A stretch of 64,000 nucleotides of DNA, taken from Tolypocladium sp. Sup5 PDA-1 (lineage: Eukaryota; Ascomycota; Sordariomycetes; Hypocreales; Ophiocordycipitaceae). The notes beneath the pieces were generated by a model. That model was not told where the DNA came from. It made no database searches and saw only the letters and a program-made list of their open reading frames with translations. Positions 1 to 11,594 of this stretch are shown in pieces (position 1 is the stretch's first letter; each line of letters begins with the position of its first letter). Where the stretch lies: NCBI GenBank assembly GCA_000750105.3, contig JPHH03000046.1, positions 1 through 64,000 of the forward strand, given 5' to 3'. Both the position numbers and the translations under genes were made by a program.

Positions 1-1573
1 GGGGGGGGGGGGGGGGTGGCAGGGGCTCAGGGAGTGGCTTACATGACGATGACGGATGCCGAACTTTTTTTTTCGTGAATTTTGCGTAGCCGCTCTGCTA
101 GTATTGTCCCTGCTGCCGTGCCGCTCGGGTGATTCAGAGGGTGAGATGAGTGGTGACGCTGGCACTGGAATCCCGGAACGGTGGGGATGGAGGTTTGGCC
201 ATTGTCTATTGTCGTTGCTCCTATTGTAGTTGGAAAAAGGTGGGTGGAGGTGCCCATTGAGGACCGAATGCGGCCTAGCGCCCGTGTCACCGGCCCCGCT
301 GAGTGGCCGCCGAGAGCCGCCCCGCCGCGCGCCAAGAGCGACTGCAACTCTCCTCGGTGCCTTCCAACCCTCAGCGTTCCATCGACATCATCAGCAGGAG
401 CGCCGCGGCACCGCCGTACACCACCGCAGCAACATCAGGCCATCCCTGTCCCGCTCCGCGCTCCCTCTCGCTCCTCTCGGCCAGCCCAATCGGCAGCCAA
501 ACCTCGTCCTAACCTCGCCCTAACCTCGCCTTGGATTGATCCAAAAGGCAGGTCTCTGCCGCTCGTCAACAGCTCAGCCCACCACATCGGCGCCGCTGCG
601 GCTTAACGGCGATGGCTTGCGCGCGGCCTCCCACCCATCCCGCCGCGAAGGAATCGTGGCGCCGACACGGCCAGCACCAGGACAGGCCGTGGCCCGTGTC
701 GTGAGCTGGCTGGCCGGGCCCGCGGAAGCCTTTCCTCTGGCCCACGACTCTGCCCCACGACTCTGCCCCACGACGAGAACCTACCTATCCGGCAGTCGGA
801 TGGATGTCCGGATGGTTCGATGGGCAGCCAAGCAGGCAAGCGCCCAGCAGGCAGGCGAGCGGGCGAGCAATATGCGAGCAGGACAGGGCTGGGCTGCCTG
901 GTCCTTGACCTTGTCCCCTCTCTCCCAGGCTCTCGGGTCGAACATATGCTGTCAGCTGTGGCATGCCCCGGGCCCTCGATGGACGGGCGTGACATCCTCC
1001 TGCAATGTGAAACCTGACCGAAGTACGGCAAACAGGCCCTCGCGGAACGGCATAAGTGTTTGCCGGAAGCCTGGTCCTTGGCCTCGTCGGGATGCCTGCC
1101 ATGACATACAGGTACAGTTGCATCTTCTTCACCGTTGGCCAACCCACCGGGCGGGCCTGTGATTCTGTGGCATGCGACCCTGCAACCGCCCGGCCAGCCA
1201 TGCGGGGCGCAGTTCAGGCGAGACAGGTGCCATTTGCCTTGCCGCAACAATATCAGCGTCAATGAAGCCCTCAATGAACCTCATCACTTGAGCCGCAGCC
1301 TCTGGAGCGCCATATCACACCTGAATTTTTCGTCATCCCTCAAGGGCATACTACTTGCGTGTGCTATCACCACCCTCCATGGGCACCCATGGCACACGAA
1401 TCAAAACCTTCTCAGGCCTCACTCTCTCGTCACCCCCCTTGAACCAACACCTTGTTACATCCACACACACCCGCGGATGGGCATAGGGAGACTCCAGGGA
1501 GTCCAGGGTGGTGGGCACCGCGGAGAGCTGGCCGCCGCCCCAACGGTGACCCCCCCCCCCCCCCCCCCCCCCC
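1..1573. repeat. Left copy of a ~1.55 kb direct duplication bounded by G-tract and C-tract
   Basis: The segment starts with 16 G (1-16) and ends in a run of about 24 C (1550-1573). It is repeated in the same orientation at 51382-52942. The two copies align end to end with a net length difference of about five bases. Differences are almost all single-base insertions or deletions in G/C-rich short runs, for example near 238, 299, 541, 790, 1017, 1135 and 1337. No open frame survives in both copies, so I read it as non-coding. Inside are two short tandem elements: a doubled 13-mer of the form acgactctgcccc around 744-773, and repeated ctaacctcgcc around 508-532. There is no transposase, no TG...CA long terminal repeat and no target-site duplication. 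It runs directly into the intron 5' of the TVP23-like exon at 1633. Confidence 0.93.
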
Positions 1574-1611
1574 ACTCCCTGTCCCCCCCCCCCCTTTCAC
1601 AATGCGCGCAC
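1550..1611. repeat. C-homopolymer tracts at the repeat/TVP23 junction
   Basis: Two C-runs lie here. One of about 24 C spans 1550-1573, and one of about 12 C begins near 1583, separated by actccctgt. The first forms the right boundary of the duplicated segment. The second belongs to the unique sequence leading into the TVP23-like splice acceptor. Tracts this long are prone to slippage in polymerases and to breakage in assemblies. Confidence 0.85.
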
Positions 1612-1632
1612 ACATGCTAACTCCCCGCGCAG

Positions 1633-2181
1633 GATCATGATCTTCATCATCACCATCCTCCTCCTCGCCGCCGACTTCTACTACCTCAAGAACATTGCCG
1701 GCCGGCGCCTCGTCGGCCTGCGCTGGTGGAACGAGGTGGACCCCCAGACGGGCGACTCCCAGTGGGTGTTTGAGAGCAGCGACCCGTCCACAAAGGTCGT
1801 CAACGCCACCGACTCGCGCTTCTTCTGGCTCGCCCTCTACGTCCAGCCTGTCTTGTGGGTCGTCATGGCCGTCCTGGCGTTTATACGGCTGCAGTTCTTG
1901 TGGCTGCCGCTGGTTGGTGCGTGTCCCCCCCCCCGATACACTTGGCGACGTCCATTTGTGTCTGCAGCGACATTGGAGCTGCCTTGCTCGCGCGTGCGAA
2001 CGAGTACTAACTACTGTGGACAGTCATCGCCCTCGTCCTGACCATCATGAACACCCTCGCCTTCTCCCGGTGCGACAAGTTCAGCCAGGCCTCCAACCTC
2101 GCCGGCAGCGCCCTCGGGACTACCAACCTCGCCGGCAGCATCGCGAGCAACATGGTCGGCCGCTGGTTCTCGCGCAACTAG
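1633..2181 (+). CDS. TVP23: TVP23-like Golgi membrane protein, 3' exons only
   Basis: Exons 1633-1916 and 2024-2181 are joined across an intron (1917-2023, donor GTGCGT, branch TACTAAC, acceptor CAG). They encode the C-terminal two thirds of a TVP23/FAM18 (DUF846) protein. Visible landmarks are a hydrophobic helix at the start, the family signature GRRLVGLRWWNEV, a W-x-FES segment, a second and third hydrophobic stretch (FFWLALYVQPVLWVVM; ALVLTIMNTLAF), and the tail SQASNLAGSA..SNMVG. Yeast Tvp23 is a Tlg2-vesicle/late-Golgi membrane protein involved in trafficking; that role is inferred by family. The first usable ATG (1637) is internal to the expected protein. A good acceptor (CTAACTCCCCGCGCAG, ending at 1632) sits just before it, so the N-terminal helix must be encoded upstream. 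No such exon is present in 1-1632, which is repeat sequence. The gene is therefore truncated by the window or contig edge, by a misjoin, or by a real insertion. Confidence 0.85.
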
Positions 2182-2745
2182 ACGCAGTCACGCATAGAGT
2201 GGTGGAGCCAAAGATTCAGGGTAGGTTATTGTGCGGATCAAGTGTTGAGCCTGCGACGGACAGGATTATTGACGTTGCGAGGAAGAAGACAGATATCAAG
2301 CCTTGAGCTGTCGATTATGGGGCCGCGTGTCAGACAGACAGACATTGGCGTCGTTGGAACTTGGTGCTTCAAACAGCGAAGGCGCCTCCACATGTACTTT
2401 ATGGAAGAACTCGGGCGGGACAGTTCAAACAACTTATTTGATCACGCTTTTGTTTCCTGCGTCCTGGCCAGTGCAGCTCCCTCCGACACAACCTCATATA
2501 TACCCTTCACACCCAAGATCTGAACGTCAATCAACGCTGGTCCGCCACCTTCAAACGACCGGTACATCTCCAACACGCAAGGTTCCTCCTGCTTTGTACA
2601 CAGACCAAAAAGCGAGCGACACGGGGTCTTCCCATGTAAATAAAACTGGCCATCCCATCGCCCAAACTCCAAACCATAGCACATGTGCATATTTCCGAAA
2701 AAGCGCTCATCTCCACTTACAGACGGTGTCCCTACGCGCCGCGCC
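2182..2745. other. Convergent intergenic region (3' ends)
   Basis: This lies between the stop of the TVP23-like gene (plus) and the stop of the membrane-protein gene (minus). I see no conserved frame or RNA gene. It presumably holds the two 3' untranslated regions. Confidence 0.6.
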
Positions 2746-4131
2746 TCAATGCCTGCCAGCGCGCTCAAGATCAGCATCCAGCTGCCGCTCCTCCTCTTCC
2801 AAGTGGCGGATCTCGTCCGCCGTCATGCCCTCTTCGACCAGGTGGGCGACGGTGTGCGACACGCCCTGCGGGGTTTCCGTGCGGCGGCCGTCGTGGTCGG
2901 CGGCGCCAGAGACGTCGCCCCGGGTGCCCGCGGCGTCGGGCTGGTACGGCGTGTACCCGGCGTTGTCGGTGACGCCGTGCTCGGTGCCGCCGTGGCCGTG
3001 CGAGGTGGGCTCGGGGGCGGCGCCGATCTGCGGCGCCTGGCCGTCCTCCGAGTATGGCGATCGAGGCGAGTCAGCGGCATGCTGCACGTGCATGTCCTTG
3101 TCCTCCATGAAGGCGTTGGAAGCCTTCTGGTTCGGGGCATAAGCCGTCTCTTGCTTGTTCTGGCGCCGGCGCCGCAGCAGGAACCAGACGAGGCCGGCGA
3201 CGATCAGGATCAAGGCGATGCCACCACCCACTGCAATTCCGGTGATGGCGCCAGTCGAGAGGCCACCACCGCTGGAACCTCCTGAGCCTTGGCCGCTTGG
3301 GGTCCCTTCAGCCCCCGGGGCGCTGTTGGGGCCGGCTCCTGTCGTTGTTGCTGTGCCCGATTCAATCGTTTGGCTTCCGACTGTTGCGTTCTTATCCTGC
3401 AGCCAAGTCTCCATCTGCAACTGGAGGATTGGCTTGAGCTCATACGACTGGACGACGGAGAAGATGCCGGACTGCGAGCTGCCCTTTTTCTCACCGATGG
3501 ACCAGTCAAGACGGATGACCATCTCTTGGCCAAACCACGATCCCTGGGATAGGGGGTCCCGTCCTGCAATCTGCCCAGACCTAATGCCCGAGCTGCTTCC
3601 GGCTGACAAGGCATTCAGGTTAAGCGTAGCACGGTATCCAGTGACTAGATGCGAGACTCCATGTTAGCCACGGTTAACCACTTCATGATATATCACTAGG
3701 TCCTGGGGCCATTGGCGAGAGAACGTACCATCATACAAGAAGGTTGTGTCCGGTCCCGAAAAATGCCCTCGGGAACCGGAAAGGGGCGAAAGGGGCGTGG
3801 AACCGATGACGGACTCGTACTGGCTGTTATGGTCGGACCTTGCCCTCCATCCCAGCTGGAGAGGGACAACGCTGCCGTTGAAGCTCCATTCGAGCATTGG
3901 TGCTCTGTCGCCGACAACAAAGATGCGGTGACTTGCATCGCTGCTAAAAGTGTCCGTGAAGTCGATGACAGAAGGAGTCGCCGGTGCGGTCGCCATCGTC
4001 GTCGTCTTCGTCGTCGTCGGCGCCATATTAAACGGCGAGTCGTCAGTGGGCGCGGGTGTGTGTGTATGTGTCACCTCGTTCATGAAAAGCTGCCCAGCGC
4101 CCACCGTCTGCATGTCCTCTAAGACGGCCAT
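2746..4131 (-). CDS. Predicted single-pass membrane protein with cytoplasmic acidic/His-rich tail
   Basis: Two exons, 4131-3729 and 3644-2746, are joined across an 84 nt intron (donor GTACGT, acceptor TCTAG) to give about 433 residues. Residues ~50-250 form an ectodomain-like region rich in Thr and Ser. A Gly/Ser-rich spacer follows, then one clear transmembrane helix (ITGIAVGGGIALILIVAGLV) and a stop-transfer RRRR. The tail of about 130 residues is polar and ends in a Glu/Arg-rich helix. The arrangement resembles fungal cell-surface sensors or receptor-like proteins, but there is no WSC or CFEM cysteine pattern and no convincing signal peptide from the ATG at 4131. The minus-strand frame stays open to 4638 without a better start, so the 5' end may be wrong. 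Function is unknown. Confidence 0.7.
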
Positions 4132-5774
4132 TTTCGGCCGTAATGTTGCGGGTTGATGCGCAGGCGTAGTAACTCCCCGACTTCTTTTCGATTGCTCGTC
4201 AGGGGACAGCGGCTGGGCTGAGGTTGGGCCGTCCGCCACTCGGTCCCTTACTTCATGAACGACGTCGTCGCGATATTGCCGCAAGCAGGAAGCAAAGACA
4301 CGACAACAAGAAGAAGATGACAGCGCGCGCAAGCCGCAGCAGGCAGGAAACAGATGTGCCTCTCTCTCGAACAGCAGCAAAGACGTCAGAGGATGCAAAA
4401 ACGAGAAGATTGGAGTGAGGGAAACAGAGGGCAACGGCTGCTGTTGAACGTAAGACGGGGCAACTTGGGTAAGGCTGGGATGGGCGACCAATTGCGGCGG
4501 CGTCTGGAGGCGCTGCCATGCATGGGAGTGGCCTGGAGCAAGGGTTCGCAGCCAACGATGCCAAAACGGAACAGAATGGGCGCCTGGATGCAGCCCCCGT
4601 CGAGTCAGATCATGGGCATGTTGGCGTCTCGCTTGCACCCTGCCATCTGCCTAGCAGTGGACGCCTAGGAATGCTGGGGGAATCCTTTGCTCTGATCATC
4701 TTTGGGCACGCAAGCAGCCCGAGCAGAGCAGAACAGAACAGATCTCTCAAAGAAGACGCAACTCCGGCTGTTCGTCGACCGGCCAGTGCGTGTCGAGATG
4801 CGAGTCGGCATGAAGCCATTGGCCCGGAAGCCCTGCATCTGCCGCCGCCGTCGTCGCACAGCACCGCGGCGACAGGAAGCACGGCATCTCGTCCGCCACG
4901 CCGCGCACGTCGTGGGGCGAAGCTTGGATAGTGAGGGAGCTGATGATAATAGCGACAATAGCGCGCTGATGGAGGGATGTAAGCCGCAAGATGGGCTCCG
5001 TGGCCCTATGGGAGCCTCTCGCCCGACTTGCCAGGCCCCACTGCGGCTGATCTACTCTCGGGAAGGCAATGGGCAGGAGCAAGGGTCTTGGTCCCCCGCA
5101 TTAGCTGCTGAGTGCTGACTGCCACCTGCCGTCATCGAGTCGCTGCCGTTTCCATTGTCTGCTACCCTACACCTCCCTCTCAACCTATAAAAAACACTAG
5201 GCGTGCCCTTGACATATTATCCGCCTGCGGGATACTTCCTGATTGATGAGTATTCTGTTGAATTCATACTTGAATACACGTGGCTTGTCACGTGCCACAT
5301 TGCGGCCGTGGTGCGAGGCAGGGGCGCGTAACACGGACTGCGGGTGGGCGATCTACCTATACCAACAAGCCCCTCATGTGCTGGTCTATGCTCATCAACC
5401 ATCAAACATCTCTACTCCGTATTACCCCTTGTGCTTCGAAGTGCGGTGAGACCTCTTCAACTCTAGTAGCTCCTTCGAAAGAGCGCAAGATTGCATCATT
5501 ATCAGTAGCATATTATTCTGAGCGTTTCTACATGAGCAACCGTCTGTGTTGTTACAAAAACGCCAAGTTGCAGCCACCCACATCATTCATGCCTTCTGAC
5601 GGAAACCTCATCCAAGCAGGTAACTCGTGAACAAACATGCCCAACTTTCCGAGAGACACACGCAGGGAGAGATGTAGCAAATGAAGACCAACAACGCCGG
5701 GCAGTGTACCAGAGTTCTAGCCCTCCCAGCGGCCCTGCCATGACCGCCGCGCAAGCAATCAATTCAAATGCCCC
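4132..5774. other. Intergenic region upstream of the membrane-protein gene
   Basis: This 1.6 kb holds no gene I can support. Short frames on both strands lack splice logic or family resemblance. It contains the promoter and 5' leader of the minus-strand membrane gene and the 3' flank of the DUF726 gene. Confidence 0.5.
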
Positions 5775-8700
5775 TTATGCAAATGTCATCGATATCTCCT
5801 TCTCCTTCCCGAAATCCTCGTCCTCTGGGTCCGCCCATGGATCCGTCAAAGTCACGTTTGGCAGCGTGTTCGATGTCTTCATCGTCGGGCGAGTGAGCTC
5901 ATCGTCTCTCAACGACTCGTCGTGAAAGGACGTGTCGAATGTCATCTGGATCTCCTCTTCCGGCGGCTCCGGGACGTATGTTGGCGGATCGTGCGACGTC
6001 CTCGCCTCACTGGAGCCGTGTAGGGGCAGCACGTCTGCGCTCTTCGTCTCCCGCAGCGGGTTCCACCCATCTACCATCAGCGACGACGCTGGCGCAGAGA
6101 TGGGTGATAAGTCGAGCTTCATCGGCGGCAGTGTTGACTGAATCTCCTTGACCTGCAACTCCTCTTCTGAGGCCCCATTTTGCGCCTCCTTGGCCAGCTC
6201 GGCTCGGATGGCGTCAATATCAAAGAGGACGCCGTGGTTGTTGCCCTCCTTGTCTTCGACCTTGCCTGCTTCTTTGCTGGCCGAGTCCTCGTAGACTTCC
6301 CACTCCTCTCTCTGGGCCTTCTTGCGACGGCTGAATATGCCAAACTTGCCACCCTTCTTGGCCTTTCCTTCCCTCTCCAGCTCCTTGCGCGCCTCTTCGA
6401 TCTCGTTGATGAGCTCCCTCTGTCGCTCCTTGTGATTGTCCGGGTCCGGGTCTTCGATTTCCGTAAACTCTTCACTCTCCACACTCCAGCCGCATTTCAT
6501 GAGTAGCATCGGCATGGCCTTTCGATATTCCATGTGACCGGGGACCAGTTCCGTAACGTCCATGTTCTCTATCCACGGGCATTCATCGATGGGAGCCAAT
6601 CCGGCGATTCGTCGGATGCCACCGTTGGTCAAGCGAAACAGGTAGCCGAGAATCCAATCGTTGCGGTTGTATCCGTTCACGAATCTGCCAGACACGACGG
6701 CCCTGGCTCGGAGAAATTCCTCCCTCCTCACAACCACGGGAGAGCCGAACACGTAGACGTTTTGAATCAGCCCATACGCACCCTTCTTTGCCAATTCCTG
6801 CAGGCAAGAGAAGATGACTCTGGCTCCCAGCGAGTAGCCGACCAGCGTGATGGGGCGGGTGCCGAGGCTGCGCTCCAAGAGAGAGTCGGCCAGGATGAGT
6901 CCCGCCGACATCGCACGATCGAGAGAGACGGCCCACGGGTTGTCGATGAGATACGAGAGCTTGGTCAAGACAACGGGCAACTGGATCGCCGCCATAAGAC
7001 TGACTAGTATGGTGCTGCCCAGGATTTGCTGCAGCCCTTGGGTGAGTGCCTGCGTCCATGATCAGTACATCGTCGTTGCCTGGGGGAATTCAGAAGTAAG
7101 GTAATTACCTCAGTAGCCAGGATGTTGATGGTGTCTCCCATGCTACGCAGCATCTCCGGCTCCCATAACACCGAGTAGATGTCGCCCATGATGGGATCCA
7201 CCGTACTGAACGGCAGACGGACATCGTCCACCTTTCCGGTCAGCCACCCGGATACCGTGACAATCAGGTTTACCCGCTTGTTGTTGTGCAGTGGTCGGTA
7301 CTCAAAGGTCTTGACAGCGCCAGTCCGGCGATTCGCGGCCCGCACGCCAATGATGCTGCCCGAGGCAGCGGCCGAAGATGTGATGATGGCAGCACCACCA
7401 GCGCCGGCCAGGAAACCGCTCGTCCCCGTCACACCAATCGTGGTGAACCCGGCGGCCAAACCAGCGCCGATGACAGGGGCCAACAGGCCGGCGGACAGGC
7501 CGATGACGAGGCCGCCACCGACTGTTGCCAGGCCCATCAATACGTATCTCCTCTTCAGCGCCAACTTCCTGCGAGACTCCATGTGCTCATCCTCGTTCCA
7601 GTTCTCCTTCTCCGCCGCCTGCTGCATCTCCAATGCATCCGTGACCCTTTTCTCGAACTTGCAAATGTCGATCCACGAAATATCCAGACTCGCCCCGACA
7701 CGCTCCAAGAGCACTCTTGAGCGCGCGTCGTATATAGAGTCGGCAATCAGAATCAAGAACAGATCGCACAGGACCGTCCATCGAAGGTCAATGTCAATCT
7801 TCTCGGTCGTGGGCAGTTGTGAGGGTGTCTGGACCTCGGGAACCTCGGAGTTCTCAACGCTTTCGTACGGCGGTGGCGGTTCCGCAGCCTCCTCCTCCGC
7901 CTCCTCCGCTATGCTCGGCGACGGCGACTGGCCTTCTTTGGAGTCTTTATTGACAGCCTCCTTTTCCTCGGCCATGGGATTCTGAACTCTCGAGTTGGCA
8001 TGAAGCGCGGGAGTCAAGTCCCCTGGCATCACCCCATGGTCGGCGAGCTGCTCGATCATGACCTGCTCAGCCTCGCTTATGTCCATGTGAGAGTATAGGC
8101 GGATCATCATCTTTTGACCCCACATCTTGGTGGCCTCGGCGGCCACTGAGAGTTCCTTCTTGGTTCTTTTGGTTGCCTCCACGTCCTCTGCCTCCTTGAC
8201 CAGCTTCGCAATTTCTAGCCGGACGACGCCGACGTATGCTATCCTCTGGCCCTCGGTCAAGAGGTCTTTGGTGGCCTGCATTTGGGACATGGCGTCTCGG
8301 GCGTCCTCGTCTTCGCCCGCCATGTTCGCACTATTGGCTTCCTTGAATAGGTATTGCGTATTCTCGTCCATGCTTGTCGCTGACTGGGCGTCGTCGTCCA
8401 TGAGCACGCGGGTATAGCCCTTTCCTGCGCCCCCGAGCCCGCCATAGCCGTAACTCTCCACTTCTTCCTCCCCATTATGTTCTCGGGCGATCAAGCGGTT
8501 GTCGTCATCATACATGTCGTACCTCGCGAAGGCGGGCATCGTCTGCCAGCCCCCGTCGACATCCTCAGCCTTGGCCTCGTGTTGCACCGACAGTTGCTGG
8601 TGAGAAAACTCCGAGACGCCGAGGCCATTGCTCGCGGTGCTGGTGTTGCGGTTGTGCGCTACGCTGGGCTTGTTGTCGCCGGCCTTGGATGGGCTCGGGA

Positions 8701-9292
8701 GCTGCTGGCCTTGTTCGGCATGCGGAGCTTTGGCGATGCTCTGATCCTGGGCAGATTCCTCCGCCGACCCTTGCTTGACCTTTGTTGTTTCCGAGCCAGA
8801 CGCGTCTTCGCTAGCGACGGTCTGTGTCAATGGGGTCACTGGTTCGCCATCTGTGACGGATATCGTAGGCTTTGCGGTGGGCGTCTGCGGCTCCAATTCT
8901 GGCTTGGAGGGAGATGGGGCGCCCGAGGCTGGAGGGAGGGCGGTGGGTGCATCCTCGAAAGTGGCTTCGTCGCTGTCGCTATCAGCCTCGCGGTTGTCTC
9001 TCGGTTCTGGCGGCGGCTGCGATGCCGGAGCCTCGTCTCGCGTCTCGTGCCTCTTATCGGTTTTGCTGGCGGCGTCGGCGTCGTCTGTCGCATCACCCCG
9101 CCCCACGCTGGGGTCCTGGGCTGTCGCATGTTTTGCGGGAGCTGTATAGTGTCGGATGGGCAGGCCAAACTCGTCGGCCTCGAGTATAGCTGGAGCTGTA
9201 GCTGGAGCTGGAGCTGGTGCTGGAGGCGCATCCTGGCTCGTGGAGGCCTTGCCGTCCGACGAGGCTGCGTCCTTGTTGCGGCTGTCCATCAT
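5775..9292 (-). CDS. DUF726 / TMCO4-like alpha/beta-hydrolase membrane protein
   Basis: Exons 9292-7109 (728 codons) and 7049-5775 are joined across a 59 nt intron (7050-7108, donor GTAATT, acceptor ACGCAG). They give about 1152 residues. The first ~350 residues are disordered (Pro/Ala/Glu-rich, including an Ala-Pro repeat encoded near 9185-9225). The middle has a Gly/Ala-rich hydrophobic hairpin (about residues 580-650). The DUF726 hydrolase domain follows, with a GYSLG nucleophile elbow (Ser about 801), then NVYVFGSPV and NRNDWILGYLFR. The C-terminal third is charged and disordered. Human TMCO4 and yeast YFL034W (MIL1) are the named family members; the yeast protein interacts with the AP-1 medium adaptin. 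Whether this one is an active lipase or esterase is not known. The two adjacent ATGs at 9292 and 9289 make the start fairly secure. Confidence 0.85.
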
Positions 9293-10093
9293 CGCAAGCC
9301 CGAGCCGTGGCTATCACGCCCGCATCCAGGCCGCAAACCTGAGGAGTTGGATGGGACGTGATAGCTCCCGCGCGCAAAGAAGGGGTGTTTCGAAAGGAGG
9401 GCGGTGGGCGGCGGTGTTGGCAGCGGGAGGATGGATGCGAATCATGCGAGACTGGAGATGGCCAGGGGTCGGTTTAGGGAGGGTCTCTTGTCACTTTCGG
9501 GCTACGGGCGCCGAACCGAATGCCCCGTGCACTACTACCACCACCTGCAAGGTGACGCAGCACGGCCCAGGGGTGGGAGCGCTCCAGGAAGCTGGAAGCT
9601 GGAAGCTGGTTGATGGCCGTTGAGTCGACGGACAAGAGGCCTCGCGCAAGGGCCAGGAGATGAGGTATTAGGTGCCCCAGTTCGAGATTTCTGCCAGGGC
9701 GACAGACTCGACCCGGGGCTGTGCCAGCGACTCCCTGAAGGTGGGGGATCTCCAGGAGTCCAGTCATCCATTCGCGGTCCACCAGCTTACATCCATCATG
9801 GGCCAATCCCCCCAAACTTTGAAATGAGCATTCCGCATGCAGCACGGTAATTAAAACCAATTTGCTACTGCACTGCGACGGCACGGCACAGCAGTTCAAG
9901 TGTTCATGACGTGCTCTGCGTACGCAGAAAACTCCAATTGCTGTGGCATTGTAAACTTGTTGGTATCCCTGTGATAACTTGATGGACGACCAGCAAGACT
10001 CTTGAGGCTCATCGCCCTCTTCACGCAAAACCGAATAAACTCCGCTCGAGACTTCAAGTCCATGTGCCACCGCCATTCCTGAATGTAGGTATT
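9293..10093. other. Intergenic region between DUF726 gene and UTP23
   Basis: This holds the promoter side of the DUF726 gene and the 3' flank of UTP23, both minus strand. A short tandem gaagctg element lies at 9590-9610. I see no gene. Confidence 0.5.
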
Positions 10094-11090
10094 TCAGTCC
10101 TCATCGCCGTTCGCGACTACAGCAGCGGAATCGTTTGCTCCATCGCCCGTCGTCTCACCACTTGATGGCTTGTTCTTCCGCCGCCTCTTGCGCTTGGCCG
10201 GCACATCTGCAGCAGCCTCTTCCGTTGGCTGCGCACCTTTCGACGGAGCGTCTCCTTGCGGCTTCTTCGCCTTCTTGATGGACAAGGGATTCGGTCCCTT
10301 GGGGCCTCGCTGCTTCAGCTTCTTCGCCTTCTCTGCCGCCTTGGCATAATCGCCTCCGGCCCGAGCTGGCCGTGTGCCGTCCTCGTTGTCCTCGTCGCCA
10401 TCCTCCGCCTTTTCGTCTCGTTTCCTCTTCCCTAGAGCCTTCTTGATCTCCGCCCTAAACTTGCTCTTCTCTTCCCGCGCCCTCGTTTGCGCACTCTCGT
10501 CGGACATTGGTTCCAGGATCATGACGCTCCGCTTGATGTAGATCAACGGTACACCCCGGACGGCTCGCAGCATCCGCCTGACCTCTTGGCTCTGGCTCGC
10601 TACCACGTATCGGTGCTTGTTCTCGCCCTGGTCTTTGGGATCAACCACAGACTGTATGCACTCTAGCGTACTCAGAGGCTCGGGGTACTCGTCTGGGTGG
10701 TGACCGCAACGTCGTCGCTCGCATAGCTTTGCCGCTTCGATCGCTTCGCCCACTCCCTTTTCGTCTTTTCGCGCGTACAGCTTTCGAATCTCGCATTGCG
10801 TAATCACTGAACCTGTTAGTACTCTCCCCGAGTTCGTCGCACGTCCATCGGAGACATACTTGGCTTGACCTTTCCGTGGACTGTCCTCTGCAACGCAGGC
10901 TCAAGCTCCATCTTGAACCGACACGAGTCCTGGACCATTTCTGCGTCGACTGCAATGCTGTTAGCAATCTCAGCAGGACTTCGAGCTCAGACGAAGACAT
11001 ACCCAGAACCTGGTATGGCTCGCGGAAGCCAAAGGACATGGAGAATTGCTCCATAAGCTTGCGGTACTGCTTAGACCGTTTGCCCCTCAT
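10094..11090 (-). CDS. UTP23: rRNA-processing protein UTP23 (PIN-like, small-subunit processome)
   Basis: Three exons (11090-11003, 10949-10860, 10806-10094) are joined by introns of 53 nt with GTATGT donors, giving about 296 residues. The N-terminus MRGKRSKQYRKLMEQFSMSF and FREPYQVLVDAEMVQD match the UTP23/FCF1 PIN-like family. The zinc-binding region CERRRCGHHP and the segment NKHRYVVASQ...GVPLIYIKRSVMILEP are diagnostic of UTP23 over FCF1. The C-terminal ~120 residues are Lys/Arg-rich and disordered, as expected for a nucleolar protein. In yeast, Utp23 acts in early 18S pre-rRNA processing and in release of snR30; here that role is inferred from orthology. UTP23 is known to have lost the catalytic acidic residues of an active PIN nuclease. 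Confidence 0.93.
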
Positions 11091-11594
11091 CGTGAATCGT
11101 TTAGCCGAAGCAGAATCTCCTCTAATTTTTGCAGGATATCGTGGCGGGGAAAAGTGTTGGAGGCGATGCGCATGAAGACAATTGGCGAACGAGCTTTCCA
11201 AAATAAATTTCTTATCGCGATGAACAGGGATTGGGGCGCACGTGCGATAAAGGCTGCGGTGGACTGCCGCCTGCTAGCGACAAAAGTGGATGTCCTTCCC
11301 TCGAGACGATGCTTATTATCCGTACTCCGTACTTCGTATCCGGACTTCATGGCTGTGAATGGCAGGTTTGGTATATTACCTTGGCTAACTACCTTGGTAC
11401 CTTTCGGGACTGATTAAACTAGAAAAGAGAGTGCCCTGTAGATGAGGGCCATGCTGAACATGCTAATTGACCTGCCCAACCGTTGCTATAACGCCGGAAT
11501 ACATCTCCACTGCGGTCCTCACCCATGGGCCCCAGAGTTGAAGTCGTTCGTGTTCCTCAACATGTCGCCAAGCAGTGTTCCGTGTTTCGAGGTA
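11091..11594. other. Intergenic region between UTP23 and PTC7-like gene
   Basis: This contains the recurrent tactccgtacttcgta element at 11323-11339 and a doubled taccttgg near 11378-11399. I see no gene. Confidence 0.5.

Noticed and set aside
500..535. Interstitial telomere repeat (ccctaa words)
   Set aside because: Only two ccctaa words occur inside a ctaacctcgcc repeat; there is no tandem TTAGGG array.
181..1162. Overlapping open frames in the left repeat copy
   Set aside because: The corresponding frames in the second copy are shifted by indels, composition is not protein-like, and no splicing is evident.
10641..11201. 186-codon minus-strand frame over the UTP23 5' exons
   Set aside because: It reads through two introns that have GTATGT donors; the spliced model restores the UTP23 N-terminus.
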